Shown in pieces: positions 9,210 to 17,679 of a DNA stretch of 64,000 nucleotides. Position numbers and translations under genes: made by a program. The notes beneath the pieces were generated by a model that was given only the letters and a program-made list of their open reading frames with translations, was not told the DNA's origin and ran no database searches. Position 1 is the stretch's first letter; every line of letters starts with the position of its first letter. Origin of the DNA: Nostocales cyanobacterium HT-58-2 (lineage in GTDB: Bacteria > Cyanobacteriota > Cyanobacteriia > Cyanobacteriales > Nostocaceae); contig CP019636.1 in assembly GCA_002163975.1 (NCBI GenBank), positions 2,021,001 through 2,085,000 of the forward strand, given 5' to 3'.

Positions 9210-10073
9210 ATGGAAAAACACGGACTATTTGTCGGTCTAGTCACCTTAGATTTAATTTACCTTGCGGAATCTCCCCCCAGGAATAACCAGAAGATAGTCG
9301 CGGCTGACTATACCGTCACCGCAGGTGGTCCAGCAACGAACGCTGCTGTCACTTTCCGTCATTTGGGTAATCAAGCCACAGTGTTGGGTATCGTGGGTTC
9401 TCACCCAATGACGCAGCTCATTAAAAGCGATTTAGCAAATTACAAAATCGGAATCACTGACCTTGATCCCACTACGCAAAATACGCCACCCGTTTCTTCC
9501 ATTATTGTCACCCAGTCCACTGGTGAACGAGCGGTTGTTTCCATAAATGCTGTCAAAACTCAAGCAACCAGCCAATCCATCCCGCCAGAAATTTTACAAG
9601 ATACTGATATTGTCTTGATAGATGGGCATCAGATGGCTATTGGGAGTGAAATTGCCCAAATGGCGAAAGCTAAGAACGTCCCAGTTATCATCGATGGCGG
9701 TAGCTGGAAACTCGGGTTTGAGAAAGTCTTACCCTTTGTAGACTACGCCATTTGTTCTGCGAATTTTCATCCTCCCGGCTGTCAGACTGAAGACGAGATT
9801 TTTGATTATCTCACTGGAGTTGGTATTTCCCACATTGCCATCACCCATGGAGAAAAACCCATTCGATATCTTCAACATGGTAAAGTTGGCGTTATCGATG
9901 TGCCGACCGTTCAAGCTGTTGATACATTAGGGGCTGGAGATATTTTCCACGGTGCTTTTTGTCATTACATCCTACGGGAAAGTTTTACCACTGCATTGGA
10001 GGAAGCAGCTCATATTGCTTCTGTTTCCTGTCAATTTTTTGGCACACGCCGCTGGATGCATTCTCAGCAGTAG
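9210..10073 (+). CDS. PfkB-family carbohydrate/nucleoside kinase
   Basis: This 287-residue ribokinase-fold protein should phosphorylate a sugar or nucleoside with ATP. The N-terminal PfkB signature is AGGPATNAAVTFRHLG (about 44-59), and the C-terminal signature with the catalytic Asp and anion hole is DTLGAGDIFHGAFCHY (about 241-256). The start MEKHGLFVGLVTLDLIYLAE matches the first beta strand of the fold. The substrate cannot be told from sequence; close cyanobacterial relatives are annotated simply as sugar kinases. A CysQ-type phosphatase follows 42 bp later on the same strand, so the two may be co-transcribed. Confidence 0.9.
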   Translation: MEKHGLFVGLVTLDLIYLAESPPRNNQKIVAADYTVTAGGPATNAAVTFRHLGNQATVLGIVGSHPMTQLIKSDLANYKIGITDLDPTTQNTPPVSSIIVTQSTGERAVVSINAVKTQATSQSIPPEILQDTDIVLIDGHQMAIGSEIAQMAKAKNVPVIIDGGSWKLGFEKVLPFVDYAICSANFHPPGCQTEDEIFDYLTGVGISHIAITHGEKPIRYLQHGKVGVIDVPTVQAVDTLGAGDIFHGAFCHYILRESFTTALEEAAHIASVSCQFFGTRRWMHSQQ

Positions 10074-10115
10074 ATTGCTGACATTAAAATAAGCAGGGAA
10101 CAAGGGGACAAGTAC

Positions 10116-10991
10116 ATGAAAGACCTAGAAAGAATTTTAGAATTAGCTCGTTTTGTGGGTTGGGGAGCAACAGATAGACTGCGTTCTTACTACCAAAGTA
10201 GTGGTGACAAACTAGAAGTGGAGTATAAACAGAATGAACCTGTCACCATTGCAGATATTAATGTCAATCATTATATTTTGGAGAATCTGCAAGCAGCTTT
10301 AGGTCATGAAGATTTTGGCTACATTAGCGAAGAAACCTACGAAGCGGAACAAGCCAAGCACGAATGGGCATGGATCATCGATCCTTTGGATGGTACGCGA
10401 GATTTTATCGAAAGAACAGGGGAATATGCCATTCACCTGGCGTTAGTGCAACAAACACGTCCAGTGCTTTCTGTAGTAGCAGTCCCGGAAGCAGAAAAGT
10501 TGTACTATGCCATCAAGGGAGGTGGTGCGTTTGTGGAAACCCGGGATGGCAAACGTTTACCATTACAAGTCTCATCAAGGGAACGTATTGAAGATTTAAC
10601 TTTAGTTGTCAGTCGTAGCCACCGTAATCAAAGATTAAATTACTTACTGCAACACCTACCATGTCAAAATCAGAAAGCTGTTGGTAGTGTCGGCGGCAAA
10701 ATTGCTGCAATTGTTGAACAACGAGCAGATATCTATATATCTCTGTCTGGGAAGTCTGCGCCCAAAGATTGGGACATGGCTGCTCCAGAACTTATTCTGA
10801 CAGAAGCTGGTGGCAAGTTTACCCATTTTGACGGTACGCCGTTGCAGTATAACACTGGTGATGTGAATCAGTGGGGTGGTTTGCTTGCAAGCAATGGTCA
10901 GTATCACGAGGTATTGTGTCAAGAAGCCGAAAGAATTTTGCAAGCGTGGGAAGAAATGAAGAATTTGGGAGATGGAGAGAAGCGGGAGTAG
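10116..10991 (+). CDS. cysQ: CysQ-like 3'(2'),5'-bisphosphate nucleotidase (inositol monophosphatase family)
   Basis: This family removes a phosphate from 3'-phosphoadenosine 5'-phosphate, a by-product of sulfate assimilation, or from inositol phosphates. The 291-residue sequence has the metal-binding signature WIIDPLDGTRDFIERTGEYA (near 87-106), the upstream Glu in SEETYE, and the C-terminal motif KDWDMAAPELILTEAGG. These are the two Li-sensitive phosphatase motifs. CysQ rather than inositol phosphatase is favoured by the overall resemblance to cyanobacterial CysQ proteins, but substrate choice is an inference. It follows the PfkB gene by 42 bp. Confidence 0.85.
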   Translation: MKDLERILELARFVGWGATDRLRSYYQSSGDKLEVEYKQNEPVTIADINVNHYILENLQAALGHEDFGYISEETYEAEQAKHEWAWIIDPLDGTRDFIERTGEYAIHLALVQQTRPVLSVVAVPEAEKLYYAIKGGGAFVETRDGKRLPLQVSSRERIEDLTLVVSRSHRNQRLNYLLQHLPCQNQKAVGSVGGKIAAIVEQRADIYISLSGKSAPKDWDMAAPELILTEAGGKFTHFDGTPLQYNTGDVNQWGGLLASNGQYHEVLCQEAERILQAWEEMKNLGDGEKRE

Positions 10992-10999
10992 AGTGAGAC

Positions 11000-11176
11000 T
11001 TAAAAGTTCGACCTCAAAGGCTCAAAATTCAGCTTCGGAAGTTCAACGTTGACTCTCAGAAGCTGGAAGTTCACCCTCAGAACTTGAAAGTTCACCCTCA
11101 GAAGCTCAAAGTTCATCCTCAAAAGCTGGAAGTTCACCCTCAGAAGTTCAACGTTGACTCTCAGAAGCTTAAAGTG
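11000..11176. repeat. 21-bp tandem repeat (minisatellite), about eight units
   Basis: Units begin at 11014, 11035, 11056, 11077, 11098, 11119, 11140 and 11161 (the last partial), each close to TCAGAAGCTNNAAGTTCACCC. Units 11035 and 11140 differ from each other by only a few bases, which suggests copying of blocks. The period is exactly seven codons, so the minus strand reads as a leucine heptad repeat (LLRVNFQ-type) over about 60 residues, but I do not call this a gene. Confidence 0.9.
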
Positions 11177-11325
11177 AAGAAACGTAGGATAGGTTAGCCG
11201 AGAGTACCCATGCTGTCTAAGCAATTCATATCAAGTCCGGTTGATGATAAGGACACGATATGATGCGTTACACCAAGGCTAACGCATCCTACACAAATTC
11301 TGTCCGCGTTGATACGATCGCTCAA
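11172..11325. repeat. Dispersed intergenic repeat, copy 2 (fullest copy)
   Basis: This copy reads AAGTGAAGAAACGTAGGAT, then GGTTAGCCGAGAGTACCCATG, a CAAGTCCGGTTGATGATAAG block, and a second stem pair GATGCGTTA / TAACGCATCCTAC, ending near TTCTGTCCGCG. It is the reference against which the other copies can be aligned. Confidence 0.7.
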
Positions 11326-11520
11326 AGTGAAGAAACGTTAGGATGGGTTAGCCGAGAGTACCCATGCTGTCCAAACAATTAATATCAAGTCCGGTTGATT
11401 TATTGTTATGCGGTGCATCTTTGCAAAAATCTTAAAACCCTCTGTTCTACTCCCAACGAGGCATACTCCCTGTGGTCTTAATGATAAGGATACGATATGA
11501 TGCGTTACGCTCAGGCTAAC
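11325..11520. repeat. Dispersed intergenic repeat, copy 3, interrupted
   Basis: It matches copy 2 from GTGAAGAAACG through CAAGTCCGGTTG, then carries about 80 bp of unrelated sequence (about 11398-11480), and resumes at ATGATAAGGATACGATATGATGCG. It lies in direct repeat immediately after copy 2. The right end is degenerate. Confidence 0.65.
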
Positions 11521-11717
11521 TAATAATAGTAATGCTCTGTTGCAGTATGTAGTCTTAAACTCAAAAAATTGGTGCTTGGAGCTTGAGCACACTATCTCAC
11601 TTGTATACAACATTTGCCACTAACCCAAAGAATAGCCGAAATAGAAGCGCAGACGGTAATCCTGTAAACCTTGGTAAAAGCTAATTAAATCGAAAGTCGT
11701 TTCATATAGTTCATCTT

Positions 11718-12089
11718 ATGTCAGCAGAAATTCCAACCCCAGAAAAAATCTGGATTATCGTCAAAGAAACATCTGAAACAGAGATTACCACTGGTTCTAG
11801 AAGTGGTCGTGATATAGGAGGAAGACTAGGAGAAACAACAGAAGTAAAAGTGACTGAAGAAGTTAAACACAAAGCGGTTGAAGTCACCAAACTCAAGCAG
11901 GAAATGCAAGGATTTCTGCAAGCAATGAAAGAAATACTTGACGAAGCTGACCAAGCTTCTTCCAAAATACAGCTTGATGAAGTCCAGTTATCAGTAGAAA
12001 TTAATGGAGAAGGAAAAATCAGCCTGTTTGGAGTTGGCGGTAAAGCTGGGGGGAAAGGCGCTATGACTTTTAAGTTTAAGCGGAAATAA
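11718..12089 (+). CDS. Small peptidase-associated protein (Pepco/Trypco-like)
   Basis: This 123-residue protein has no enzyme motif. It has a beta-rich N-terminus (IWIIVKETSETEITTG), a central helix (VEVTKLKQEMQGFLQAMKEI) and a glycine-rich C-terminal strand pair (GVGGKAGGKGAMTFKFKRK). This layout resembles the small domains that sit next to trypsin- or caspase-type proteases in the NTP-dependent conflict systems of multicellular cyanobacteria; the exact family name is from memory and unverified. Its stop is 13 bp before the caspase/FGE gene, so it is very likely co-translated with it and may regulate or recruit that protease. Confidence 0.65.
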   Translation: MSAEIPTPEKIWIIVKETSETEITTGSRSGRDIGGRLGETTEVKVTEEVKHKAVEVTKLKQEMQGFLQAMKEILDEADQASSKIQLDEVQLSVEINGEGKISLFGVGGKAGGKGAMTFKFKRK

Positions 12090-12102
12090 TCGGCACTTTA
12101 AT

Positions 12103-14568
12103 ATGGGTAGGAATTGGGCGATCGCAATCGGCATTAACAAGTACAACAATCTTCAATCGCTAAACTATGCTAAGCAAGATGCTGAGGCAATGCGCGATTG
12201 GTTTGAAAAAGAAGCGGCGTTTGACAGAGTATTTTTATTCACAGAAAACTCTCCAGAAATCCCTGCTTCACCTTCACCCATTCCTACTCAGCCTACCTAC
12301 GGAAACTTGTGGCGATTTTTACGAGCAAACTTTGAAAAACCATTGTTACAGCCTGGGGATAATCTTTGGTTCTTCTTTGCAGGTCATGGCAGGCATTTTG
12401 CAGACCAAGATTATCTCATGCTGTCGGACAGTGATCCACAAGGTGTAAAAGAAACAGCTATTTCTGTTGACTACGTAACACAACGATTACGCCGTAGTGG
12501 AGCAGATAACGTCGTGTTGTTTTTAGATATCTGTCGGGATCAAGGCAATCGCATGGGATTAGGAATTGGTGAGCAAAGGCATCAAGGAGTCATCACCTTT
12601 TATTCCTGCACTGCTAATCAGCAGTCTTGGGAAATTGAGGAATTACAACATGGCTCATTTACCCATACATTATTACAAGGACTGCGACTACAGGGAGAAG
12701 CTAATTGTGCCACAGTAGAGCGTCTAGAACAACATTTGCGTTACCAAGTTCCCCAGTTGAATGTTCGCTATGGTAAACCTGTACAACATCCTTACCTACA
12801 GGCAGAACCGCCCTACAAGATGTACTATATTCTGCTGGAGCAATCTGCCACACTCAGAGATGTACAAGAATTGAAATTGCAGGCATCTCTAGCTGAAAAT
12901 ATAGGGGATTGGTCATTAGCTGAGCAACTATGGGTGAGAGTTTTGGCAGTATCCCGTGCTGATAGGGATGCATTAGACGCTATTAAAAGGATTGCTCGAC
13001 GCCAACAACTAAGCACTGAACCTGTGATTTCAATTCCTGAGCTTGTAAGTACGCCAGGTGGAGACAGAGCAGGGATTTCTGAATCAACCCAAGAATCACA
13101 AATTGCTCAACAGGCGGAAGCACACCGTCAGAATTTAGTTCGCTACAAACAAGACTTCACTAGAGCAATTGAGCGAGAATTTCCCCTGAGTGAGGTGACT
13201 CGTAGTCAACTCAAACAGTTGCAGCAATCTTTGCAGCTTAGGGATGATGAAATATCGCAGATCGAACAGCCAATTATTGTCCAGAAGGAAGCGGAGTATA
13301 GAAAACATCAGGAAGAAGAGAGGATAAGGCAGCAACAAGAAGCAGAGAGATTACGGCGACAGCAGCAAGCAGAACAGATGAAGCAACAGGAGGCAGAAAG
13401 ACTCCGACTGCAACAAGAAGCAGAATATCGGCAGAAGTCACAGCAGTATGAGCAGGAAAGTAACGCTTCCTCCTCACAACAAGCCGCAACTATTACAACT
13501 CCATTGCGAATCAGTCGAAAACGGTTTTTGCAGTTAGCTGGCTTGGGGGGTACAGGCTTGGTGACAGCAGTTGTAGGTCGTGAGATTTTTAAGGGTCAAT
13601 CACCAACACCTGAACCTACTAATCAACCTACTAATCACCCCACCAATCAACGTACCAATGAACCCACAACTATCTCTGTGGCTGCACCCAAATACATTCC
13701 CCCAACCGAAGGAGGACGTAAAGCATTGGGGTTGCCCCTTTGGACGGTTCAGTTTGAAACTTTAACGGTGGATGAAAAGGGGCAGGTCGTTAAACGCCAT
13801 CCTGACCAGCAAGCCAAGTTCTTTAAGGAGGACTTGGGTAATAACGTAACTCTGGAAATGGTCTCCATCCCTGCTGGTTCTTTTAAAATGGGTTCACCAC
13901 AAGGAGAAAAGGAGCGAAGAGAAAATGAAGGACCGCAGCGTACAGTAAACGTGCCTGCTTTTTTTATGGGCAGGTTTGAAGTCACCCAAGAACAGTATCA
14001 ACAAGTGATGGGTAAAAATCCGTCCTACTTCAAGGAAAAGGGAGCAAAACGTCCTGTAGAGAAGGTGTCCTGGAATGATGCAATGGATTTTTGCAAAAAA
14101 CTCAGCCAAAAGACAGGACGCACCTATAGATTACCTAGTGAAGCAGAATGGGAATACGCCTGTCGTGCTGGCACAACTACACCATTTCATTTTGGTGAGA
14201 CCATTACAACTGAGTTAGCTAACTACGACGGAAATTACACTTACGCTTCTGCACCAAAAGGCAAATATCGACAACAGACAACAGAAGTAGGAAGTTTTCC
14301 TCCCAACGCCTTTGGTTTATACGATATGCACGGCAATGTTTGGGAGTGGTGTGCTGATACCTGGCATGACAGCTATGAAGGAGCGCCTGTTGATGGCAGT
14401 GCATGGATTGATAATAGTGAGTATCGCTGTCTGCGGGGCGGTTCCTGGTACTACTTTCCTTCTTTCTGCCGTTCCGCGTATCGCGACTTCAGCGGTAGGG
14501 CGGTGCGCGACCTCATCGTCAGCTATGTTGGTTTTCGTGTTGTCTGCGCGTTCGGGAGGACTTCTTAG
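12103..14568 (+). CDS. Caspase-like (C14) protease fused to an FGE-sulfatase/C-type-lectin domain; candidate DGR target
   Basis: This 821-residue protein begins with a p20-type caspase domain (about 1-245): catalytic His95 in FAGHGRH and Cys144 in LFLDICRDQG. Residues about 340-460 form a charged Gln/Glu/Arg coiled coil. A hydrophobic segment preceded by SRKRF (about 468-490, RFLQLAGLGGTGLVTAVVG) could anchor it in the membrane or act as a Tat-like signal. A Thr/Pro/Asn linker follows. The C-terminal domain (about 575-821) is the formylglycine-generating-enzyme/sulfatase fold (VSIPAGSFKMGSP, RLPSEAEWEYACRAGT, NVWEWCADTW, LRGGSW, GFRVVC). That fold is a common scaffold for hypervariable DGR targets. 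The last 45 residues have the codon pattern of a variable region, described separately. It probably works with the small protein upstream as a self/non-self or stress-triggered effector. Confidence 0.88.
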   Translation: MGRNWAIAIGINKYNNLQSLNYAKQDAEAMRDWFEKEAAFDRVFLFTENSPEIPASPSPIPTQPTYGNLWRFLRANFEKPLLQPGDNLWFFFAGHGRHFADQDYLMLSDSDPQGVKETAISVDYVTQRLRRSGADNVVLFLDICRDQGNRMGLGIGEQRHQGVITFYSCTANQQSWEIEELQHGSFTHTLLQGLRLQGEANCATVERLEQHLRYQVPQLNVRYGKPVQHPYLQAEPPYKMYYILLEQSATLRDVQELKLQASLAENIGDWSLAEQLWVRVLAVSRADRDALDAIKRIARRQQLSTEPVISIPELVSTPGGDRAGISESTQESQIAQQAEAHRQNLVRYKQDFTRAIEREFPLSEVTRSQLKQLQQSLQLRDDEISQIEQPIIVQKEAEYRKHQEEERIRQQQEAERLRRQQQAEQMKQQEAERLRLQQEAEYRQKSQQYEQESNASSSQQAATITTPLRISRKRFLQLAGLGGTGLVTAVVGREIFKGQSPTPEPTNQPTNHPTNQRTNEPTTISVAAPKYIPPTEGGRKALGLPLWTVQFETLTVDEKGQVVKRHPDQQAKFFKEDLGNNVTLEMVSIPAGSFKMGSPQGEKERRENEGPQRTVNVPAFFMGRFEVTQEQYQQVMGKNPSYFKEKGAKRPVEKVSWNDAMDFCKKLSQKTGRTYRLPSEAEWEYACRAGTTTPFHFGETITTELANYDGNYTYASAPKGKYRQQTTEVGSFPPNAFGLYDMHGNVWEWCADTWHDSYEGAPVDGSAWIDNSEYRCLRGGSWYYFPSFCRSAYRDFSGRAVRDLIVSYVGFRVVCAFGRTS
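14431..14568 (+). other. Putative DGR variable region (VR)
   Basis: Between LRGGSW and GFRVVC the codons are TAC TAC TTT, TCT TTC, TAT, GAC TTC AGC GGT, GAC CTC ATC GTC AGC TAT: all end in C or T and differ in the first two bases. This is what adenine-directed mutagenesis of AAC/AAT codons would give. Codons without template A (CGT TCC GCG, CGC, GGT TTT CGT) look unchanged. No template repeat or reverse transcriptase is seen in this window, so the retroelement would have to act in trans. Confidence 0.72.
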
Positions 14569-14921
14569 CCCTTGACACTTTTGCACTTTTCCCCTTTTCT
14601 CTTCTTTTCTTTACCCTCTGCAAGCGTAGCGGAGCGATCTCAATTTATTTTTTGCAGTTACCAGTTATCAGTTATCAGTTATTAGTTACCAGTTGTCAGT
14701 TACCAGTTGTCAGCTAGTGTTGTCGGCTTTTGTTCACTGTTCACTGTTCACTGTTTTAACTTCCAACAGCAGGGACGCAAAGCTTAAGCCTTCTCTTCCA
14801 AGACGCACTCGCGTTCGGCGATCGCCCACCTCAAAATCTTCAAAAAGCTGCTGTAATAAGGGATAATCAAATTTGTATCTACTTTTCCTTACAGGGAAAA
14901 ACAAATTCCTTGCCTCTTCTC
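14569..14921. other. Spacer with heptameric short tandem repeats
   Basis: No gene is seen. Two runs of 7-bp repeats occur: CAGTTAT/CAGTTAC/CAGTTGT variants at about 14655-14717 and TGTTCAC at 14731-14756. Such heptamers are typical STRR sequences of heterocystous cyanobacteria. The phrase GACGCACTCGCGTTCGG near 14803 recurs at about 22685. The right end must hold the bioF promoter. Confidence 0.75.
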
Positions 14922-16091
14922 ATGCCCGCAGACCCCTACGCTTGGATAGAAGAATCCCTAGCCACAATTCACCGCGCTGACTGGTATCGTTCAGTACAAA
15001 CAATTCAAGGTCGTCCTGGTGCAACCGTACTTTTGGAAGGACGAGAGGTGATTAATTTTGCTAGCAATGACTATTTGGGATTAGCTGGGGATGAACGTTT
15101 GATTGCAGCAGCCACAATCGCTGTTCAGCAACTGGGTACGGGTAGTACTGGTTCTAGGTTACTCAGTGGACATAGAGAATCACACAGAGATTTGGAAAGA
15201 GCGATCGCATCTCTCAAACAAACAGAAGATGCTGTGGTTTTTAGTTCTGGCTATCTAGCGAATATAGGGACAATAACTGCTCTAGTAGGCAAGCGCGATT
15301 TGATATTGTCTGACCAGTACAATCATTCTAGTCTCAAAAACGGGGCAACTCTAAGTGGTGCAACCGTTCTCGAATACCCTCACTGTGATGTTGAAGCATT
15401 AAGAATCCAACTGAGTCAACAAAGGCAAAACTATCGACGCTGCCTCATCATCACCGATAGTGTCTTTAGTATGGATGGGGATTTGTGTCCTTTACCAGCA
15501 CTCTTGGATCTAGCAGAAGAATATGGATGTATGCTGCTTATTGATGAAGCTCATGCCACTGGGGTACTAGGCAACACTGGCGCTGGATGCGTAGAACATT
15601 TTGGATGTACAGGAAGGCAGTTAATTCAAATTGGCACCTTGAGTAAAGCTTTGGGGAGTCTCGGTGGGTATGTGGCGGGGAGTGCAACCTTAATAGACTT
15701 TTTACGGAATCGCGCACCTAGCTGGATTTACACTACTGCGCTTTCCCCAGCGGATACAGCCGCGGCACTGACAGCAATAAGAATAGTACAGCAAGAACCG
15801 CAGCGCCGCACCCAATTATGGCAGAATGTGGCTCAACTCAAACAAGCTATGCAAGAGGAAATCCCAAAGCTGAGATTGTTACCTTCAGAGTCACCAATTC
15901 TCTGCTTTCAACTTGCGAGTGCAGCAGATGCGCTCAAAGCTGGACAACAGCTAAAATTGGCTGGCATTTTTGCCCCAGCTATTCGTCCTCCTACCGTTCC
16001 TACCAGTCGGATACGAATTTCTGTCATGGGAACTCATCAACCCACCCATATTCAAAAGCTGGTAGAAACATTAAAAGATTTACACCTTTAG
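14922..16091 (+). CDS. bioF: 8-amino-7-oxononanoate synthase
   Basis: BioF is the PLP-dependent alpha-oxoamine synthase that condenses pimeloyl-thioester with L-alanine in biotin synthesis. The sequence shows the family motifs: [62 protein letters not shown] and the PLP-lysine region [15 protein letters not shown] choose the ATG at 14922 (389 residues), which starts [13 protein letters not shown]; a TTG at 14910 would add only four residues. It is monocistronic here. Related 2-amino-3-ketobutyrate ligases share the fold, but the sequence looks like cyanobacterial BioF. Confidence 0.92.
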   Translation: MPADPYAWIEESLATIHRADWYRSVQTIQGRPGATVLLEGREVINFASNDYLGLAGDERLIAAATIAVQQLGTGSTGSRLLSGHRESHRDLERAIASLKQTEDAVVFSSGYLANIGTITALVGKRDLILSDQYNHSSLKNGATLSGATVLEYPHCDVEALRIQLSQQRQNYRRCLIITDSVFSMDGDLCPLPALLDLAEEYGCMLLIDEAHATGVLGNTGAGCVEHFGCTGRQLIQIGTLSKALGSLGGYVAGSATLIDFLRNRAPSWIYTTALSPADTAAALTAIRIVQQEPQRRTQLWQNVAQLKQAMQEEIPKLRLLPSESPILCFQLASAADALKAGQQLKLAGIFAPAIRPPTVPTSRIRISVMGTHQPTHIQKLVETLKDLHL

Positions 16092-16238
16092 CTATGCAGA
16101 GATGAACACTTAGGCTGCTACGACAAAAATCATCCCTCAGCCTAACCCTCAAGTAGGTGTGTTCATGAGTGAGTGCGATCGCAACTTCAACTCTCAAGGC
16201 GGCTTCTCATTGAGTAGCGCAGAGATGAATATTCAAGT

Positions 16239-16254
16239 TGTGACGCAAATCACT
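16239..16254. promoter_or_regulatory. CRP-type operator candidate 1
   Basis: TGTGA-CGCAAA-TCACT is an inverted repeat in the TGTGA-N6-TCACA format bound by cAMP receptor proteins (cyanobacterial SyCRP1/AnCrpA type). Confidence 0.5.
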
Positions 16255-16317
16255 GCTACTTGGATTTGATTGGTAGTAATAGTTTCTTTATTAACAATAC
16301 CGAGGTTACATTAATGC

Positions 16318-16333
16318 TGTGATCCAAATCACT
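16318..16333. promoter_or_regulatory. CRP-type operator candidate 2
   Basis: TGTGA-TCCAAA-TCACT is almost the same as candidate 1 and lies 79 bp downstream of it. Two close sites in one spacer make chance less likely. Confidence 0.5.
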
Positions 16334-17011
16334 GAAAAAATAGATTTTTATGCAGGTATCAGAACTGCAACTAAGTTAGTACTACACTTTCCAAAAAGTT
16401 AGTTTAAAAAGTTTAGAACGGTAATTCCACTGAAAAACTGTAATGAATCAAGCGAATATTCTGTCCACTTTAAAAGTCAGGGTTAATTTACAAACTAAAC
16501 ATGAAATACCTACAGTCCTTAAACAGAGTTTCACAAAAGGATATCTTAAGGAGGTTTATAGTGAGGTGTAAGTTATACATAGGGTACAGAGTCTTCAACA
16601 ATAGGTGATCTGGCAATTTCTCACAATTTAAAGTTTGCTTTATAAATAGCATTTCAGTTGATAGGAAATTTACATAAGCTATCTCAGCAAAAACACCCAT
16701 AATTATCAGAAACTTAAATAATTTTATACTCAAAAAGAAAATATAATGAAACTCTGCACAAATGGGAGCAAGAAAAGAGATGAAAAATTTAAGCAGGAGG
16801 CAAAAGCATTATTTCTCCGTCTCTAAGACATTAAAAAGTTTATTAGTGCCTATCAAGGTCATTTTATTTATACATTCTTTTTAAATATTTATAGGGAATT
16901 TTAACTAAATCCGGAAACAATAACTCAATAATTGGATCTAGGTACAAGGAATTTATAGATAGGGACATCCTGATACAAAAGGGACTCCCTAGGAACATAT
17001 AAGGAAAAGAG

Positions 17012-17644
17012 ATGAATATATTTGCTCTACTAAGTACATTTGCTATTTCTGTATCTACGATCGCTGTTATCCCTCACATTGCCATAGCGCAAGAGATTTC
17101 AACTGCTCCCCAACAAAAAACAACGCATAAGCTTTGCTCTTCCGATGCTGTGGAAGATTTATTGCCTACACCGGTGAGTTACAAAAGTGCTTCTCCGCTT
17201 TCTTACCTAGCGCAGCAAGGTTTTACACAAAACCTAGATGGTTCCTGGGCTTGTTATGTGAGTGATTCTAGAAAACATGGACGCTACTATACTCTCTTTA
17301 AAGTCCAAGAAAGAAATGGAAAGCTTCTAGCCAGTTCTTTTTTAGACGACGGCATTCTTGTTGATGGGCAAGATAACCGTAGCTTGGAGTTGTTCATGAT
17401 GATTATAGAGAAGCATACAAATACAAACCAAGGAAATCGTGAAAGTATACGCAGATATCTGGAATCCTTCTTTTCCCTGGTGAAGCAAGAGAAGGTACAA
17501 GCCACTGCACGTGGTTATCTGTTTGACCAGATAAACGGTGGAGTTGTCCTATACCATCCTGTCACAGGCGGAAAACTCAAGGGTACAGGAATCACGATCA
17601 ATATCAACTTGCCTCAAAATTTAGCTTCCTCTCCAGTTTCATAG
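17012..17644 (+). CDS. Secreted hypothetical protein
   Basis: This 210-residue protein starts with a signal peptide (MNIFALLSTFAISVSTIAVI, probable cleavage after IAIAQ near residue 27). The mature part has no domain I recognise. It contains two cysteines (in KLCSSDA and SWACYVS) that could form a disulfide, and a helical stretch near 130-165. It probably resides in the periplasm or outside the cell. The next gene starts 35 bp later and also encodes an exported protein, so the two may form an operon. Confidence 0.65.
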   Translation: MNIFALLSTFAISVSTIAVIPHIAIAQEISTAPQQKTTHKLCSSDAVEDLLPTPVSYKSASPLSYLAQQGFTQNLDGSWACYVSDSRKHGRYYTLFKVQERNGKLLASSFLDDGILVDGQDNRSLELFMMIIEKHTNTNQGNRESIRRYLESFFSLVKQEKVQATARGYLFDQINGGVVLYHPVTGGKLKGTGITININLPQNLASSPVS

Positions 17645-17679
17645 GGTGCGTTTAAAATTACTTGTTGGAGGTGTATTCC

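Larger units (their letters stand above)
16092..17011. other. 920-bp spacer without a convincing gene
   Basis: The stretch is AT-rich after about 16330, and short open frames in it have no family look. Its only clear structure is the pair of CRP-type inverted repeats listed separately. The right end is the promoter region of the secreted protein at 17012; GGAAAAG before the ATG is a plausible ribosome site. Confidence 0.6.

Noticed and set aside
11000..11224. Minus-strand leucine-heptad protein of 74 residues
   Set aside because: The frame is open because the repeat is 21 bp long; it has no ribosome site and its start lies in a dispersed repeat.
14317..14586. Minus-strand frame over the FGE C-terminus
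   Set aside because: It is a shadow of the caspase/FGE gene and its variable region; no family look.
14569..14760. DGR template repeat next to the variable region
   Set aside because: No second copy of the GGTTTTCGTGTTGTCTGC block and no reverse-transcriptase frame is present nearby; the sequence is short heptamer repeats.
16488..16733. 81-residue minus-strand protein
   Set aside because: The AT-rich spacer gives Leu/Ile/Phe-rich text with no ribosome site or family resemblance.
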